A DNA stretch of 64,000 nucleotides from positions 12,141,455 to 12,205,454 of the forward strand of contig OX365948.1 in the NCBI GenBank assembly GCA_947247005.1. The letters are read 5' to 3'. The position numbers were made by a program, and so were the translations under genes. Each line of letters begins with the position of its first letter. The stretch's first letter is position 1. Source of the stretch: Spisula solida. Lineage: Eukaryota > Mollusca > Bivalvia > Venerida > Mactridae. Positions 12,401 to 22,969 of this stretch are shown in pieces. The notes beneath the pieces were generated by a model. That model did not search any database, had not been told where the DNA came from, and worked only from the letters and a program-made list of their open reading frames with translations.

Positions 12401-15387
12401 GATAGAAAAATGAAAAAACTCAATGAACATTTGTCACATTTCTTCTCAGTATAGTTCTATAAACATAGTGTTAATATGTCTATTGTGATTGTAATTTAGC
12501 TTTTGGACCATGTCGTGAACTACATTGTCAAAATGGTGGGATGTGCTTGTCTATGGAAGCTGGTATTCCCGCAATATGTGAATGTCCAGCAGAATATACT
12601 GGTACTGAATGTGAAACAGGTTGGTAGGAGTAATACCATTGTTTTAGCAAAATATAAATGATAAGCTCTATGTTGTGATGAGGTATTTTACGGTGTGGTA
12701 AAATTCCTAATGATAGTATGCCAGTCACACGGACACTTACTAATAAAGTTAGTCTGAAACTGGTCCTGTCTGTCCTGCAATTTCCCATATGTGTGCTGAA
12801 TTGAAATTTCTCATATAAATTCCAAACAAGGAAGATATTCTGCAGCACTATTTTAATGTGCTATTTGTGTTATTTTAAAACACAAACTTTTGGTCCCGGT
12901 GTGGATGCTATTGCCATTACAGTCAATACTGTTTATACCTGTAGTGAATTTGAAATATTAGAGTAACTCACTAACATATACAAAATACCAGCCAGTAGTA
13001 TGGAATGAAGACATCTTTAGGGTTATAATAACTTGGGAAATGCCAGTTCTATAACAGCTTGTGATTCATGTTCAAATAAGACAATACGTAATGAGTCAGG
13101 TAAATGTTTGGTTATTGCACAATGCAAGCTGACCAAATACCCCACTAGTACTAAATATGCTATTGTTTGTACATGTATACTAGTACATGAATGCTATTTT
13201 GTCTTGTTTCTAGGTCCACAGTGCAGCAAAGAAGGTATGTACATACTTTCACAGTAGCCTTGATTAAACTCCTAAATGGTTTGACCAACTAAAACATTGT
13301 TTGAAAATGTATACTATATTAAGAGTATGTCTACTATGCTAGTAAGTTTTACTTTTAATTAAATGCATCGCTTGCTACTTGACTAATTCACACCAATGCT
13401 TTGTTTTGCACTGAATAACTTAATAACAAGCTATACTGTTTGTTTCATTTCAGATGTCAATCAAGCTGTAAGTAAAATATGTTTTGAGAGTTTTTAAAGT
13501 ACTCAATGTCGTGATGATACCATTATCGGTAGTTACACAATGTAGTTTCTTCTACATTAAGCTAATATTGTGCATTTTACCCTTACAACAATTATACACT
13601 CATTAAAACTTATAAGTACGCTCGAACACCAACACAGCAAATAGTGCGATATGCCAATAGTGTATATCATTTCGTTTCTAGCTTGAAATATTACACAATA
13701 TAGAACTACAAAAATTATGATAAATGTATTATATTTATTTTAAAAAAAATATTATTAAACATCTTAGGAGTTGTAAGTAGTTAAGTTTATATGGCTCCTT
13801 ATCGTAGACCAAATGTTTTCCGATAAATGACTACAGAACGGTCGTACCTAGGAGTCACAAGCTTTAAGTGGAGGTGGTTCATTATCAGCAGTTGACCCCA
13901 TTGTTTTTGAGGTCGCTAGGTTCAAAAGGTCAAACGGTTTATGATCTACAACGTAAAAACGGTGGGTCCTAAGATCGTAAACTTTTACAGAGAGGTTGCT
14001 GATCGTCAGCAGTAGACTCCTACAAATTTGTAGGTCAATAAATCAAAGGTCAATGGCCGAATCGCCTTAAGCATTCATGACCATTCGGCTGTCAAGAATT
14101 GCTGTTTGACAAACATCTCTTGTTCTTTCGGTAATCGGAATTCTTCAGATTGTGTGGGGTTGTTTTGGTATTGCAGGACAATGTGCAGTTACCATTTCAA
14201 GACATTGTACAATAAACATCGTTGTGCACGTGTATTTTTCTAAATTCGGTGAGTTCACGGTTCACTGCTTACACCAAGCAAAATACACATATCTAATTAT
14301 TGGATATTGCTGTTATAGTACTCGCATGAATACATGCAAAAATGAACAAGCTATCATGTATAATAAAAAAGATACAAACGAAACAAGTTGGTGTACTTAT
14401 AACGTTTAATGAGTGTATATCTTTTTGTTTGGTTTTATGTTCCTTTGCTCGGTTGGTTCAGTTGGGCATTGTGCTTTTTGTGTGTTTAATGTTTTCTGTG
14501 CTCGGCTGGTTAAGTTGAGTGTTGCCTTCCCTGTCTGACTTAATATAATCTTTCTTTATATTATCGGTTCTCTCTCTTTAATCGTTGTGGTATGTCAAAA
14601 GTGTTTCCCTTATTGTCACTTATACTCCTCAAACAAGGCTTATACAAAATGTAAGTCTCCCCGTACAAATAATCAGTGTTGCTTAATCATATAAACCGAT
14701 TACTGATGTGGTGTGATGTAGTCACATTGATACTGGTTATTTGCGCAAAATTTTATGTGTTTGCGATAGCCGAGTGGTCTAAAGTGTTCGTACTTAACAT
14801 TGCTAGGCGCACAGTATAGGTTCGAATCCCAATAAATTAGTATACATGTGCAAACGGTTAAATGATAAAGGGGGCAGTCAGCTATGACTAACTAAAAAAC
14901 TTACTTCTAAAAAGTCATTTCAAAGGGAGAGAACTTGTAACAAGCGCTTGTGGTGTTGTCTTTAACAAATGGGAGAAAACCACATTTATGAAAAGGGGGA
15001 AAGGAAGATGGGGAATCTCATATAGGCTTTTTATATCAAAATAACTTGAATATCACCAGTAACAAACTGTTTATTAATTATGAATGTCTATTGTAGAAAA
15101 CCATGGTCGTCGATGGTCATGTAAGTTGCTCATGTGTCGTCAATGGCAAAGAAGTAAATATTGTTAAAAAGCGACCCGTTGCTAAGAAAGAGAAACTGTA
15201 CTCAGCTGCTGGGTTTGGTGCTGGAGGTATGGTTGGCTCCATGGTTGTCAGTGTTGTTATTTATTTCATTGTCAACAAACTCCGAAAACCGTCCAAATCG
15301 ATTCGACCGAGATCACCGTCCTCAAAAGTGCACCCTAGAGTGGATCTGAAGAGAAAAGAGGAAAATGTGAGAAATATGGATTTTTAA
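275..15387 (+). CDS. EGF-repeat type I membrane protein, 3' part of a large spliced gene (22 exons seen)
   Basis: Joined exons: 275-428, 829-1002, 1503-1549, 1791-1819, 3635-3741, 3917-4060, 4594-4643, 5176-5295, 7707-7832, 8254-8376, 8753-8972, 9600-9773, 10529-10575, 10862-10890, 11343-11449, 11646-11789, 12149-12198, 12500-12619, 13058-13099, 13214-13234, 13454-13467, 15097-15387. All have AG/GT borders, and the phases chain to one open frame of 777 codons including the TAA stop. The first exon starts in phase 1, so the gene continues left of the window; no start codon or signal peptide is visible. Order: module 1 (two related Cys-rich domains), three EGF-like domains, module 2 (same two domains), one EGF-like domain, a Cys-rich stalk, a transmembrane helix and a basic cytoplasmic tail. 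EGF cysteine spacing and the hydrophobic helix are seen directly; a cell-surface adhesion or recognition role is inference. I do not recognise the module domains. Exon borders are read by eye, without transcripts. Confidence 0.85.
829..1002 (+). CDS. Module 1 exon b (core of domain A)
   Basis: Acceptor CATTTCAG, donor GG|GTACTA; phase 2 in and out, 174 nt, exactly the length of its copy at 9600-9773. It codes the core of domain A with the Cys pair in EICVEGKSGKVHRMCL. The two copies are nearly alike in protein, with mostly conservative changes. Confidence 0.88.
1503..1549 (+). CDS. Module 1 exon c (end of domain A)
   Basis: 47 nt, phase 2 in, phase 1 out; donor GTAAGT. Codes VNLDEICVEIEVKPP, the last strand-like segment of domain A. 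Same length as exon 10529-10575. Confidence 0.85.
1791..1819 (+). CDS. Module 1 exon d (29-nt linker microexon)
   Basis: 29-nt exon, acceptor TTTGCAG, donor GTAAGT; phase 1 in, phase 0 out. Codes a Gln/His-rich linker (SNQQHQNVA) between domains A and B. Its copy at 10862-10890 has the same length and borders, which is the main support for so short an exon. Confidence 0.8.
3401..3532 (-). mobile_element. tRNA-derived SINE, copy 1
   Basis: On the - strand it reads as a tRNA-like head with box A (TAGCCTAGTGG) and box B (GTTCAATCC), then a body with AAAGACGAAATAAAAATGG and ACCAGTAATCC. The body recurs at 9280-9372, so this is a repeat family rather than a working tRNA gene. It lies in the d-e intron. 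Confidence 0.7.
3635..3741 (+). CDS. Module 1 exon e (start of domain B)
   Basis: 107 nt, acceptor ACATAG, donor TTG|GTACGT; phase 0 in, phase 2 out. Carries CKPDTMCHVPV, the same C-x5-C-x2-P pattern that opens domain A. Matches exon 11343-11449. Confidence 0.87.
3917..4060 (+). CDS. Module 1 exon f (core of domain B)
   Basis: 144 nt, acceptor TTTTTCAG, phase 2 in and out. Codes CEQVTTCLPGQ to TNLCLSAG with four cysteines and a strand-like VTDVVVKAANHE. Same length as exon 11646-11789. Confidence 0.88.
4594..4643 (+). CDS. Module 1 exon g (end of domain B)
   Basis: 50 nt, acceptor CTTCAG, donor G|GTATGT; phase 2 in, phase 1 out. Codes SNGEELNLIVKSTQDS, closing domain B before the EGF exon. 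Matches 12149-12198. Confidence 0.85.
5176..5295 (+). CDS. Module 1 exon h, EGF-like domain
   Basis: 120-nt symmetric 1-1 exon with acceptor GATTCAG and donor GTATGT. It codes one EGF-like domain with all six cysteines: CRELHC, QNGGTC, VCKC and LTGTEC. The NGG after Cys2 and the TGTEC end are typical of laminin/Notch-type EGF repeats. No calcium-binding D-x-D/N-E-C start is seen. EGF exons flanked by phase-1 introns are easily shuffled, which fits the repeat history of this gene. Confidence 0.92.
5929..6374. mobile_element. MITE-like inverted-repeat element in intron
   Basis: Arms of about 70-80 bp at 5929-6008 and 6303-6374 are imperfect inverted copies, sharing CTTACGAACAAAACGGAAC against GTTCCGGTTTGTTCGTAAG. 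The left half also holds a direct repeat with a period of about 58 bp (TTACGAACAAAACGGAAC twice). No transposase is seen. Family unknown. Confidence 0.6.
6707..7126. mobile_element. MITE-like element with about 40-bp terminal inverted repeats
   Basis: The left end (GCGCGTTTTCCAATTAGCAA) and the reverse complement of the right end (GAGCGTTTGTCAATAACCAA) match imperfectly for about 40 bp, including CGAG/GTTAC repeats. TAT lies on both sides (6704-6706 and 7127-7129) and may be a 3-bp target duplication. A short open stretch inside (about 6804-6950, + strand) might be a relic of a transposase start; this is weak. Confidence 0.6.
7707..7832 (+). CDS. Exon i, EGF-like domain
   Basis: 126-nt 1-1 exon; acceptor TTTTCATAG, donor AAG|GTAAGT. 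Six EGF cysteines: CALKHC, NGGLC, VCVC, TGDSC. A second in-frame acceptor 18 nt upstream (GACACAG before 7689) would add six residues. No matching exon follows module 2, so this EGF repeat was gained in copy 1 or lost in copy 2. Confidence 0.88.
8254..8376 (+). CDS. Exon j, EGF-like domain
   Basis: 123-nt 1-1 exon; acceptor CTTCAAG, donor AAAG|GTTTGT. Codes an EGF-like domain with CPTVPC, NGGMC, KCAC and TGSIC. It directly precedes module 2, which would make three EGF domains in a row after module 1. Confidence 0.88.
8753..8972 (+). CDS. Module 2 exon a' with Ser/Thr-rich insertion
   Basis: 220 nt, acceptor TGTTACAG, donor CC|GTAAGT; phase 1 in, phase 2 out. Same ends as exon 275-428, plus 66 nt in frame coding a Thr/Ser/His-rich stretch (TTTDDPTASSHNHTRPATS) that could be O-glycosylated. 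It then carries CFSGKPCCLPIP. Confidence 0.88.
9280..9372 (+). mobile_element. tRNA-derived SINE fragment, copy 2
   Basis: Shares the body of the SINE at 3401-3532 (TGTTCATGTCAAAGGCGAAA, then AAAAATGGTGCCAGTAATTC), in opposite orientation, with a degraded tRNA-like head (box B-like TATTCGATC). It lies in the a'-b' intron. Confidence 0.6.
9600..9773 (+). CDS. Module 2 exon b' (core of domain A)
   Basis: 174 nt, acceptor ATTGCAG, donor GG|GTACTA; phase 2 in and out. Copy of 829-1002 with conserved EICVEGKTGKVHRMCL. Sequence just beyond the donor also matches copy 1 (TCTATTT and nearby), showing that intron sequence was duplicated too. Confidence 0.9.
10529..10575 (+). CDS. Module 2 exon c' (end of domain A)
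   Basis: 47 nt; acceptor TATTGCAG, donor CCTT|GTAAGT; phase 2 in, phase 1 out. Codes VNLDEICVEIEVKPP, identical to copy 1 at protein level. Confidence 0.88.
10862..10890 (+). CDS. Module 2 exon d' (29-nt linker microexon)
   Basis: 29 nt; acceptor TTTGTAG, donor CCT|GTAAGT; phase 1 in, phase 0 out. Codes SNQQHQHVP, the linker between domains A and B. Confidence 0.82.
11343..11449 (+). CDS. Module 2 exon e' (start of domain B)
   Basis: 107 nt; acceptor TACATAG, donor TTG|GTAAGT; phase 0 in, phase 2 out. Codes PGPHFMNSLPDGTEVICKP and CHIPV; copy of 3635-3741. Confidence 0.88.
11646..11789 (+). CDS. Module 2 exon f' (core of domain B)
   Basis: 144 nt; acceptor TTTTCAG, donor GG|GTAAAT; phase 2 in and out. 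Codes CEQVNSCSPGQ to TNICLSAG with the same four cysteines as 3917-4060. Confidence 0.88.
12149..12198 (+). CDS. Module 2 exon g' (end of domain B)
   Basis: 50 nt; acceptor AATTTAG, donor G|GTATGC; phase 2 in, phase 1 out. Codes SHGEELNLVVKATHNN; copy of 4594-4643. Confidence 0.86.
12500..12619 (+). CDS. Module 2 exon h', EGF-like domain
   Basis: 120-nt 1-1 exon; acceptor AATTTAG, donor ACAG|GTTGGT (weak). Six EGF cysteines: CRELHC, NGGMC, ICEC, TGTEC. Clear copy of 5176-5295. Reading through the donor gives a stop after two codons, so splicing here is needed. Confidence 0.9.
13058..13099 (+). CDS. Exon k, Cys-rich stalk (42-nt exon)
   Basis: Acceptor CTATAACAG, donor TCAG|GTAAAT; phase 1-1. 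Codes CDSCSNKTIRNES with a CxxC and an N-x-T glycosylation site. I chose this acceptor because the stronger-looking AG at 13019-13020 cannot keep frame with exon h'. The border is less sure than the others. Confidence 0.6.
13214..13234 (+). CDS. Exon l, 21-nt microexon
   Basis: Acceptor TTTCTAG, donor GAAG|GTATGT; phase 1-1. Codes GPQCSKE. Strong splice consensus on both sides and a frame-neutral length support it, but it has no duplicate to compare. Confidence 0.6.
13454..13467 (+). CDS. Exon m, 14-nt microexon
   Basis: Acceptor CATTTCAG, donor GCT|GTAAGT; phase 1 in, phase 0 out. Codes DVNQA and gives exactly the phase shift needed to join the last exon. It resembles linker exon d in phase and position. 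Confidence 0.58.
14761..14834 (+). mobile_element. tRNA-like sequence, probably a SINE head
   Basis: Box A-like TAGCCGAGTGG near the start and box B GGTTCGAATCC about 45 nt later have tRNA spacing. The arms do not fold into a clean cloverleaf by eye, so a SINE head or tRNA pseudogene is likelier than a working tRNA. It lies in the intron before the last exon. Confidence 0.45.
15097..15387 (+). CDS. Last exon: transmembrane helix and cytoplasmic tail
   Basis: Acceptor TATTGTAG; phase 0 in; stop TAA at 15385-15387. Of 96 residues, about 1-20 are extracellular with a CSC pair, about 36-59 form one hydrophobic helix (GMVGSMVVSVVIYFIV core, with small residues at its start), and 60-96 are a basic tail (KLRKPSKSIRPR, then KRKEE). 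The basic flank after the helix predicts type I topology with the tail in the cytosol. The tail has several Ser-Pro/Arg sites but no motif I recognise. Confidence 0.85.
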   Translation, partial: KTMVVDGHVSCSCVVNGKEVNIVKKRPVAKKEKLYSAAGFGAGGMVGSMVVSVVIYFIVNKLRKPSKSIRPRSPSSKVHPRVDLKRKEENVRNMDF

Positions 15388-15855
15388 ACACGGATCGTAG
15401 AAAAACTCAAAGTGACAAAACATATATACACACCCTTGTGATAAAAACACTAACATTAACCCTACTTCTACACTACTGCTGTTTGTTCTTCGCCGAAGTA
15501 AATTAACTTTATGTCATGAACTTTTATTACTGATACACTTTTATGAGTGTCCAACAACAGGTAAAGCTGAATACCACATACCTAATGTGATGTAATTTTA
15601 TAAATTTGCGTTGCGATCATGATTTGAACCATGTTTATGTTGCATACAGCATAAATACAAGAAAGACTTGGCAAAGACTGGAGTTATTTTAACAATATTT
15701 TTAGTATGCAATGCGTCTTGAAAAACAAAATATTCACTATTGTTTACTTCTGTGATAAGTTTCATCCATATTGTTTGTTCCTTTGTACACTATGTACATA
15801 ATTATGTTTTATGTATTTCCTTATACTTTCAATAAATTAAAATTTTATTCTTAGA
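15388..15855 (+). other. 3' UTR with AATAAA at 15831-15836
   Basis: AT-rich sequence between the stop codon and a canonical AATAAA followed by a T-rich stretch. This is the likely 3' end of the EGF-repeat gene. Confidence 0.7.
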
Positions 15856-15996
15856 AAATAAGCTATTGTCTTAGTATTTTAATAGAAATCCGTCACCAGG
15901 AAATGTGTTTCTAGAATTCCTAGCATTACTTTTTCTGTGTCTCGCTCCTGGCCTTTCCATACATTCCTCGATCATTTGGTTTCCCCAGGAAATATA

Positions 15997-16470
15997 TATG
16001 AGCCGTTCTCCAGGAAAACCGGGCTTAGTGACAATATTAGGAATATCATGGTAATATAGCGTTAGAAAAACAAGACTGTGATTAGCAGTTTCTGAAAGTT
16101 TAACAGAATGTTACATCCAATTCTAAGTTACAGACTTTTTAAGCTCACCACTCCCATCTTCTTTTGGGGGTCATACAAACGTTACTTTGTGGAACGTAGT
16201 ACAAGCATTTCTGAAATCCAGTGCTTGATAAATATTGACATAAACTTTTCACAATTGTATCACATTTAGAATTATATTCTTATTCTAAATAAACTTATCA
16301 ATATCGGGAACGTTTGCTTTTAGATAAAAGTAGCTACCGTAGGTACATAATAATAAATCAAAGAGCTTGCGTTGTTTCTCATTAGAGTGCCTTTTCTTAA
16401 ACATTATTACATAATTACCATATGCGGTCATGCGGTCACTAAGTCCGGTTTTCCTGAAGAACGGCTCATA
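15997..16470. mobile_element. MITE-like element with 36-bp inverted ends
   Basis: 15997-16032 and 16435-16470 are inverted copies with two mismatches over 36 bp (TATGAGCCGTTCTCCAGGAA against its mirror TTCCTGAAGAACGGCTCATA). About 400 bp of AT-rich sequence without an ORF lies between. Confidence 0.65.
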
Positions 16471-19400
16471 AATTTGACTTATCAGTTCATAACGTTGAAA
16501 TAATAAAAGAATTACATTTTGTTCCTAGTGTATGTCCTTCCATGTAGTTTATGATATGTTTATACCTCTGTCCCATTGAGAGCACATAATTCTTACCAAT
16601 ACCTGCGGAAGCCCCCCCCCCCTCCCTATCCGGAAAAGTGTCTGTTTCTGTAGTTTTCGCGGGGTTGGTCGTGGTTTCATTTGTTGCCGGGATAGCTCGT
16701 CCCCACGAATTCTAAATAATCTTTAAATCCGAAGACTTTGATGTTGTGATTATGCAGAAAGGCTTGTGCTGCATGTGTTATATGAGCCGGAGCCCCGCCC
16801 TGCAATAATTTTACACGGAGTCATTTTTGTAACTTCGTTTTACAGTAATGCTCATAATTTGGTTTTATATTTATCGTTCAATGAACTGATTAGCATATAA
16901 AGTCTACGAGGCATGCAAAGAATATTATTTCATTCTCATTCCAAAGTATACATCTGTATATCCATTGCTTAATAGTCGAGAAATTATGAAAAATGTAGGT
17001 GTTTTGTTAGGAGTTTAATTAAGTGTACAATGACTTAAATGCATACACGTTTCGCTTTAAATACAAAATACAAACGTTGATAACTGACTAGATCTAATCA
17101 ATTGAATAGTTAGAAGAATTTGGACAACGGTTTTGAACAAGACATTTACTATGGAAGTTTGTCTTGCATTACGGACATAAATATTTTAAAGCAGACTTGT
17201 ATACATTAATGTTTGTTCTCGACAGACACACTGATTTATAACCCATTGAGATCAGCCTGGTTATATCAAGTGTGTAAGGAAATGAAGACAAATAGTTTAA
17301 GTATGTAAGTAATTGTACATGATAGAAGTATGTATTATCTATCAAGAAGCAGGATTTCCTCCACGTCAAGAGAATGTTAATTGGTTCATAGAAATTAACA
17401 ACACTGTCACTGTCTGAAGTGGACATTTAAAATGATGATACTAATGTGGCAATCTCATTCTACTGAAAACTTTTTCAAACATATATAATAATAATGTTAT
17501 ATTACATGAGGCCATGTCTGAAGTGAATATTTAAGATGATGATACTAGTACTAATGTTGCAGCCTTATTTATCAAAAAATATATTTTAATGTATATAATT
17601 ATAATGTTATATTATTTGAGACCATTATCAGAATGCTATACTCTCTACAGATTTCGGCTCGAATCATATTGTAAACAGATCAAACAGTGATTGCATATTT
17701 TACCTGACACATTATTTTACGCGGTTCAAAAGAATTATTTGATTTATATCTGGTCAGCATTAAAATATTGGATATTCAACGGGGTTCAAATATAAGTGGG
17801 GCATCTCTCGTATTGCTAGTCACGACAGGAATTCCCATGCAGATGTGATTTTGTTAAAGGCACAGCAATGCGCAACATAACACTATATTCTATACTAAAA
17901 TTCAAAACAAACAGAAGTAAATATCATAGCATGTATATCGTTGTTCAGTGACAAAATGAGCTGACATATGGGATATTTGTACTTGTGTTCTTTGCAGGCG
18001 GAACGAAATTGATTCGACTTACTAAAGTTAGTTACTAACAAGTTTCTTTAGTTGTCTGAGTTCCCCTTCAACGTTTTAAATTTATTTATTAAGTTTAAGT
18101 TTGATAAAACCCCTACAAAACCTCGCCTCTCGCGTCAGCTAAAAATCTCTATTTGAAGCCTGGAGAACAATTACATTCGTCCTTGTGCCGGCGTTTCATT
18201 TGCAGTACAAGCTACTATGCAAGTCATCTGCAAGCTACAAGCCAGACTATATTCAAACATTAATCTAGGATTGTTTTACTGAGCTGTTGATTATGTTTTG
18301 CTAGACTTGGGCATTTCATTTTTCGTTCGGTCATGTGTTAGGCATTGTGCCGTGTAATTGTGGTATGCGGTGCTTTACTTGAAAAAGTAAAAGCTGACTG
18401 GCTATAATTCTGCTCAATCCTACTAAATGCTTCACTCTGAATAATTGAAACAAAAACAATAGTGCCCAAACAATTTCTATGTACTGAAACTCCCTTGTCG
18501 GATCATAGATGTTATGATTACTAATCAATGCGTTGTAAGTGATGTTTCGGTAGTGATTGTAAATTGTAAATTATTAGATGAAAGCGAAACTAACAAACGT
18601 ACATGTTTACTAGTACACGTATACTAGTTATAGCATAATTAGAGATAAGCTATATTTGCGTCCACGACTACTGAACAATATAATACACTCAATGGACGGA
18701 TACTATTAGCTAGGTACTTGAAGATGGTAGGTTTGGATCTCACGTTCAAATTTTGTTCAAATTTTGCCAGGAAGTAAAGTAATCTGTTCTGACACAAACT
18801 ATGTTGAAACCGCTATGTCACCTAACTCGTTTTCTGAGTTATCAGCCCTGTTTGAAGTGTGTATGAATTTGTTTTCTTATTACATTGGAATTAGCAAATT
18901 GGTGATGCTGTTCAAATTTGATGTATATGATGTATGTGATCTAAATAATAAATTATGTTCCAATGTACAAAAATTACCAAAAAAACCTGACTCTCAAGAA
19001 AGTCATTTGGCACCCCACACATATAACCATGCTGTGACCATCAAAAAAGGTGATTCCATTATCTAATTCGCACGAATTTTACAAACCAAGATTTTACCAC
19101 TGCACATAGCATGTATGCATTGTACTGTGTAAATATTCTGATCGATACAATATATACATACATGTATTATAACTGTTTAATGGCACTTCGATGACACTCA
19201 ATTAGTGGCGCTTTATCTTAGTTGATCAATGCATTCTACAAAGGGTCAACAAAAAGTACTTGACAATATCATATTGTATAAAAAATAACAACCTATCGGA
19301 GAGAGAACACAACAGAAAAGGCAGCACATTAAAGCTCAGTATACAAATTGCTAGTTCTGCTTGAAAATGGCCCGGGTGAAAGGAAGAATACTGAGCTTAT

Positions 19401-19850
19401 AATCTTTACTGAACGACGCCATCGCCATGCATTTTGTGCAATGGAGAGTTTATTTTATTTTCGTCTCATTTATGTACATACATATAACAAACACAGTTAA
19501 CGTAACAGGTAAAACTAAGTACACAACCATTCAATCTTGAATTATAGGAGACGTATGATAATCATATAATAATCTAATTATCATAATTCCAAAAATTACG
19601 ATTACATTAGTAATGAACAATATTTACATATGTAAAACTAACAGACTGTCGTCAATGCGTTGTATTAAAATACTGCTAAATTAATTATTATTTAAGAAAC
19701 TGATATTTGTAAGTGGAGCACTAATGCGCTAATAAAAAACATTTTAATAAATCATTTATCACCCCGGTCAGACCGTAGATGAACTGATTAACAACAGTCT
19801 CGTAGATGTCACTAAAACTACAAGAATAAATAAAAAAAGATACAAATACA
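16471..19850. other. Intergenic, no gene recognised
   Basis: AT-rich and stop-dense. It contains a C-rich tract at about 16613-16625 and a tandem duplication at 17412-17624. An open stretch at 18764-19066 shows no recognisable domain and no splice or promoter context. Confidence 0.5.
17412..17624. repeat. Two-copy direct tandem duplication, about 104 bp
   Basis: 17412-17515 and 17516-17624 both begin GTCTGAAGTG and both contain ATTTAA.ATGATGATACTA and ATAATGTTATATTA. The copies have diverged by substitutions and small indels. Confidence 0.7.
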
Positions 19851-20312
19851 TTATTTACACAGATAAAATTGTCGTTTTTGCAAAATCATAAAGCAGGTTT
19901 TGGCACAAATTCTTAAAACACTCTTCTCTGTAAGAAGAACCCTTAGTTTATTACTATCATTAAGAGAATAAAATTCTGGATAAACAGTAGCAACCTGTTC
20001 AAACAGGACATTTCTTAAATCAGTGTACAAATTACAATTTAAAAGAACGTGTGCTTCATCTTCTAAAACTTGACAGTACTGACAAACAAGTTCGGCTAAG
20101 GTTAAGCCTTCATATCGCCCTGTCTCAATGCGTATTGGAGCAACTCCACATCTAAATGTACAAAAAGCTGATCTGCGTCTTACAGGCAATAACATGTTAA
20201 AATAATTCTCGACTTCAGAACAATGCTTGAAAGTACAATATGTTCTAAGTTTGTTTCGACATCTGCCGGATACACCAACAGGGTTGTTTATACTAGAAAG
20301 CCAGTCATTAAC
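19851..20312 (-). pseudogene. Non-LTR retrotransposon fragment, C-terminal end
   Basis: The - strand is open from 20312 to 19851 and is preceded by an in-frame TAG at 20313-20315. The protein has FRCGVAPIRIETGRYEGL, then C-x2-C and EDEAHVLLNC, a pattern I know from the C-terminal zinc-knuckle part of invertebrate LINE-type ORFs. There is no reverse transcriptase domain, so this is a 5'-truncated copy. The AT-rich sequence to about 19440 may be its 3' UTR. Confidence 0.6.
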
Positions 20313-20616
20313 CTATTTATCAAAAAGATTTTCTGAAACTTGTTTTATCATGTAAATATATATTATGTGGTGTCACGTGCGCGATAAATATTCACTATGG
20401 TCTTCTTGTTACTTATGTTGAACGGATAATGGCAGTATTAAATTCAGTACCAAATCTTACATTGTCAAGTACATTATTGTATATAAGTATGGTGTTACAG
20501 TGACTAACTGTTGACATTATTTACACTGTCTGGTTAGATGTGATAAGCGATTATATCTACTTTCATTGATTGTATCCGGAATATCAAGCGTCCCATACAG
20601 ATCAATACACGTACTC

Positions 20617-20646
20617 CCTTAAATGGTATTACACTACCATATTTGG
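20617..20646 (+). promoter_or_regulatory. Two CArG boxes of actin gene 1
   Basis: CCTTAAATGG at 20617-20626 and CCATATTTGG at 20637-20646 fit CC(A/T)6GG exactly, 20 bp apart (about two helical turns). CArG boxes bind SRF. A GGAATG (M-CAT-like, TEAD) sits just downstream at 20654-20659. Confidence 0.8.
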
Positions 20647-20697
20647 TCAAACCGGAATGTGTTTCTATAACAACGCTCGATGACTTTTAAAATTTCT

Positions 20698-22636
<1,939 letters not shown>

Positions 22637-22767
22637 ACTTGACATTGTTTAATAGATGCTATACTTTTCAGACTTTGAGTAAGTGTATTGCTCAAATTGT
22701 ATCTCTCAATAAGAACTTACATATCAATCGTAATTGAATGTCTGTTGTTCTTTCCCATTTCGAGATG

Positions 22768-22961
22768 AATAAATTATTAATATAAAATTAAGTATGTATT
22801 CGCAAGAAAGCATCCATGGGCTAACATTAATATAAAATATGTATTCATTGCTTGGAAATGCATAAATTGCATGTACAATAAAACGACGCATACTATGTAA
22901 TTTCTCGCAGATATCTGCATGCTATGTATTTTTATCTTGGATACTGTTTTGTTGAAATAAA
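22768..22961 (+). other. Polyadenylation signals of actin 1
   Basis: AATAAA at 22768-22773, 22877-22882 and 22956-22961, the last followed by a T/G-rich run. Several poly(A) sites are possible. Confidence 0.65.
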
Positions 22962-22969
22962 ATATTTTT

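Noticed and set aside
13021..13057. Stronger-looking acceptor (TTTAG before 13021) for exon k
   Set aside because: It would start in phase 0, while exon h' ends in phase 1. The acceptor before 13058 restores the frame.
18764..19066. 100-codon ORF upstream of the actin cluster
   Set aside because: No recognisable domain, no promoter or splice partners, and not conserved elsewhere in the window.
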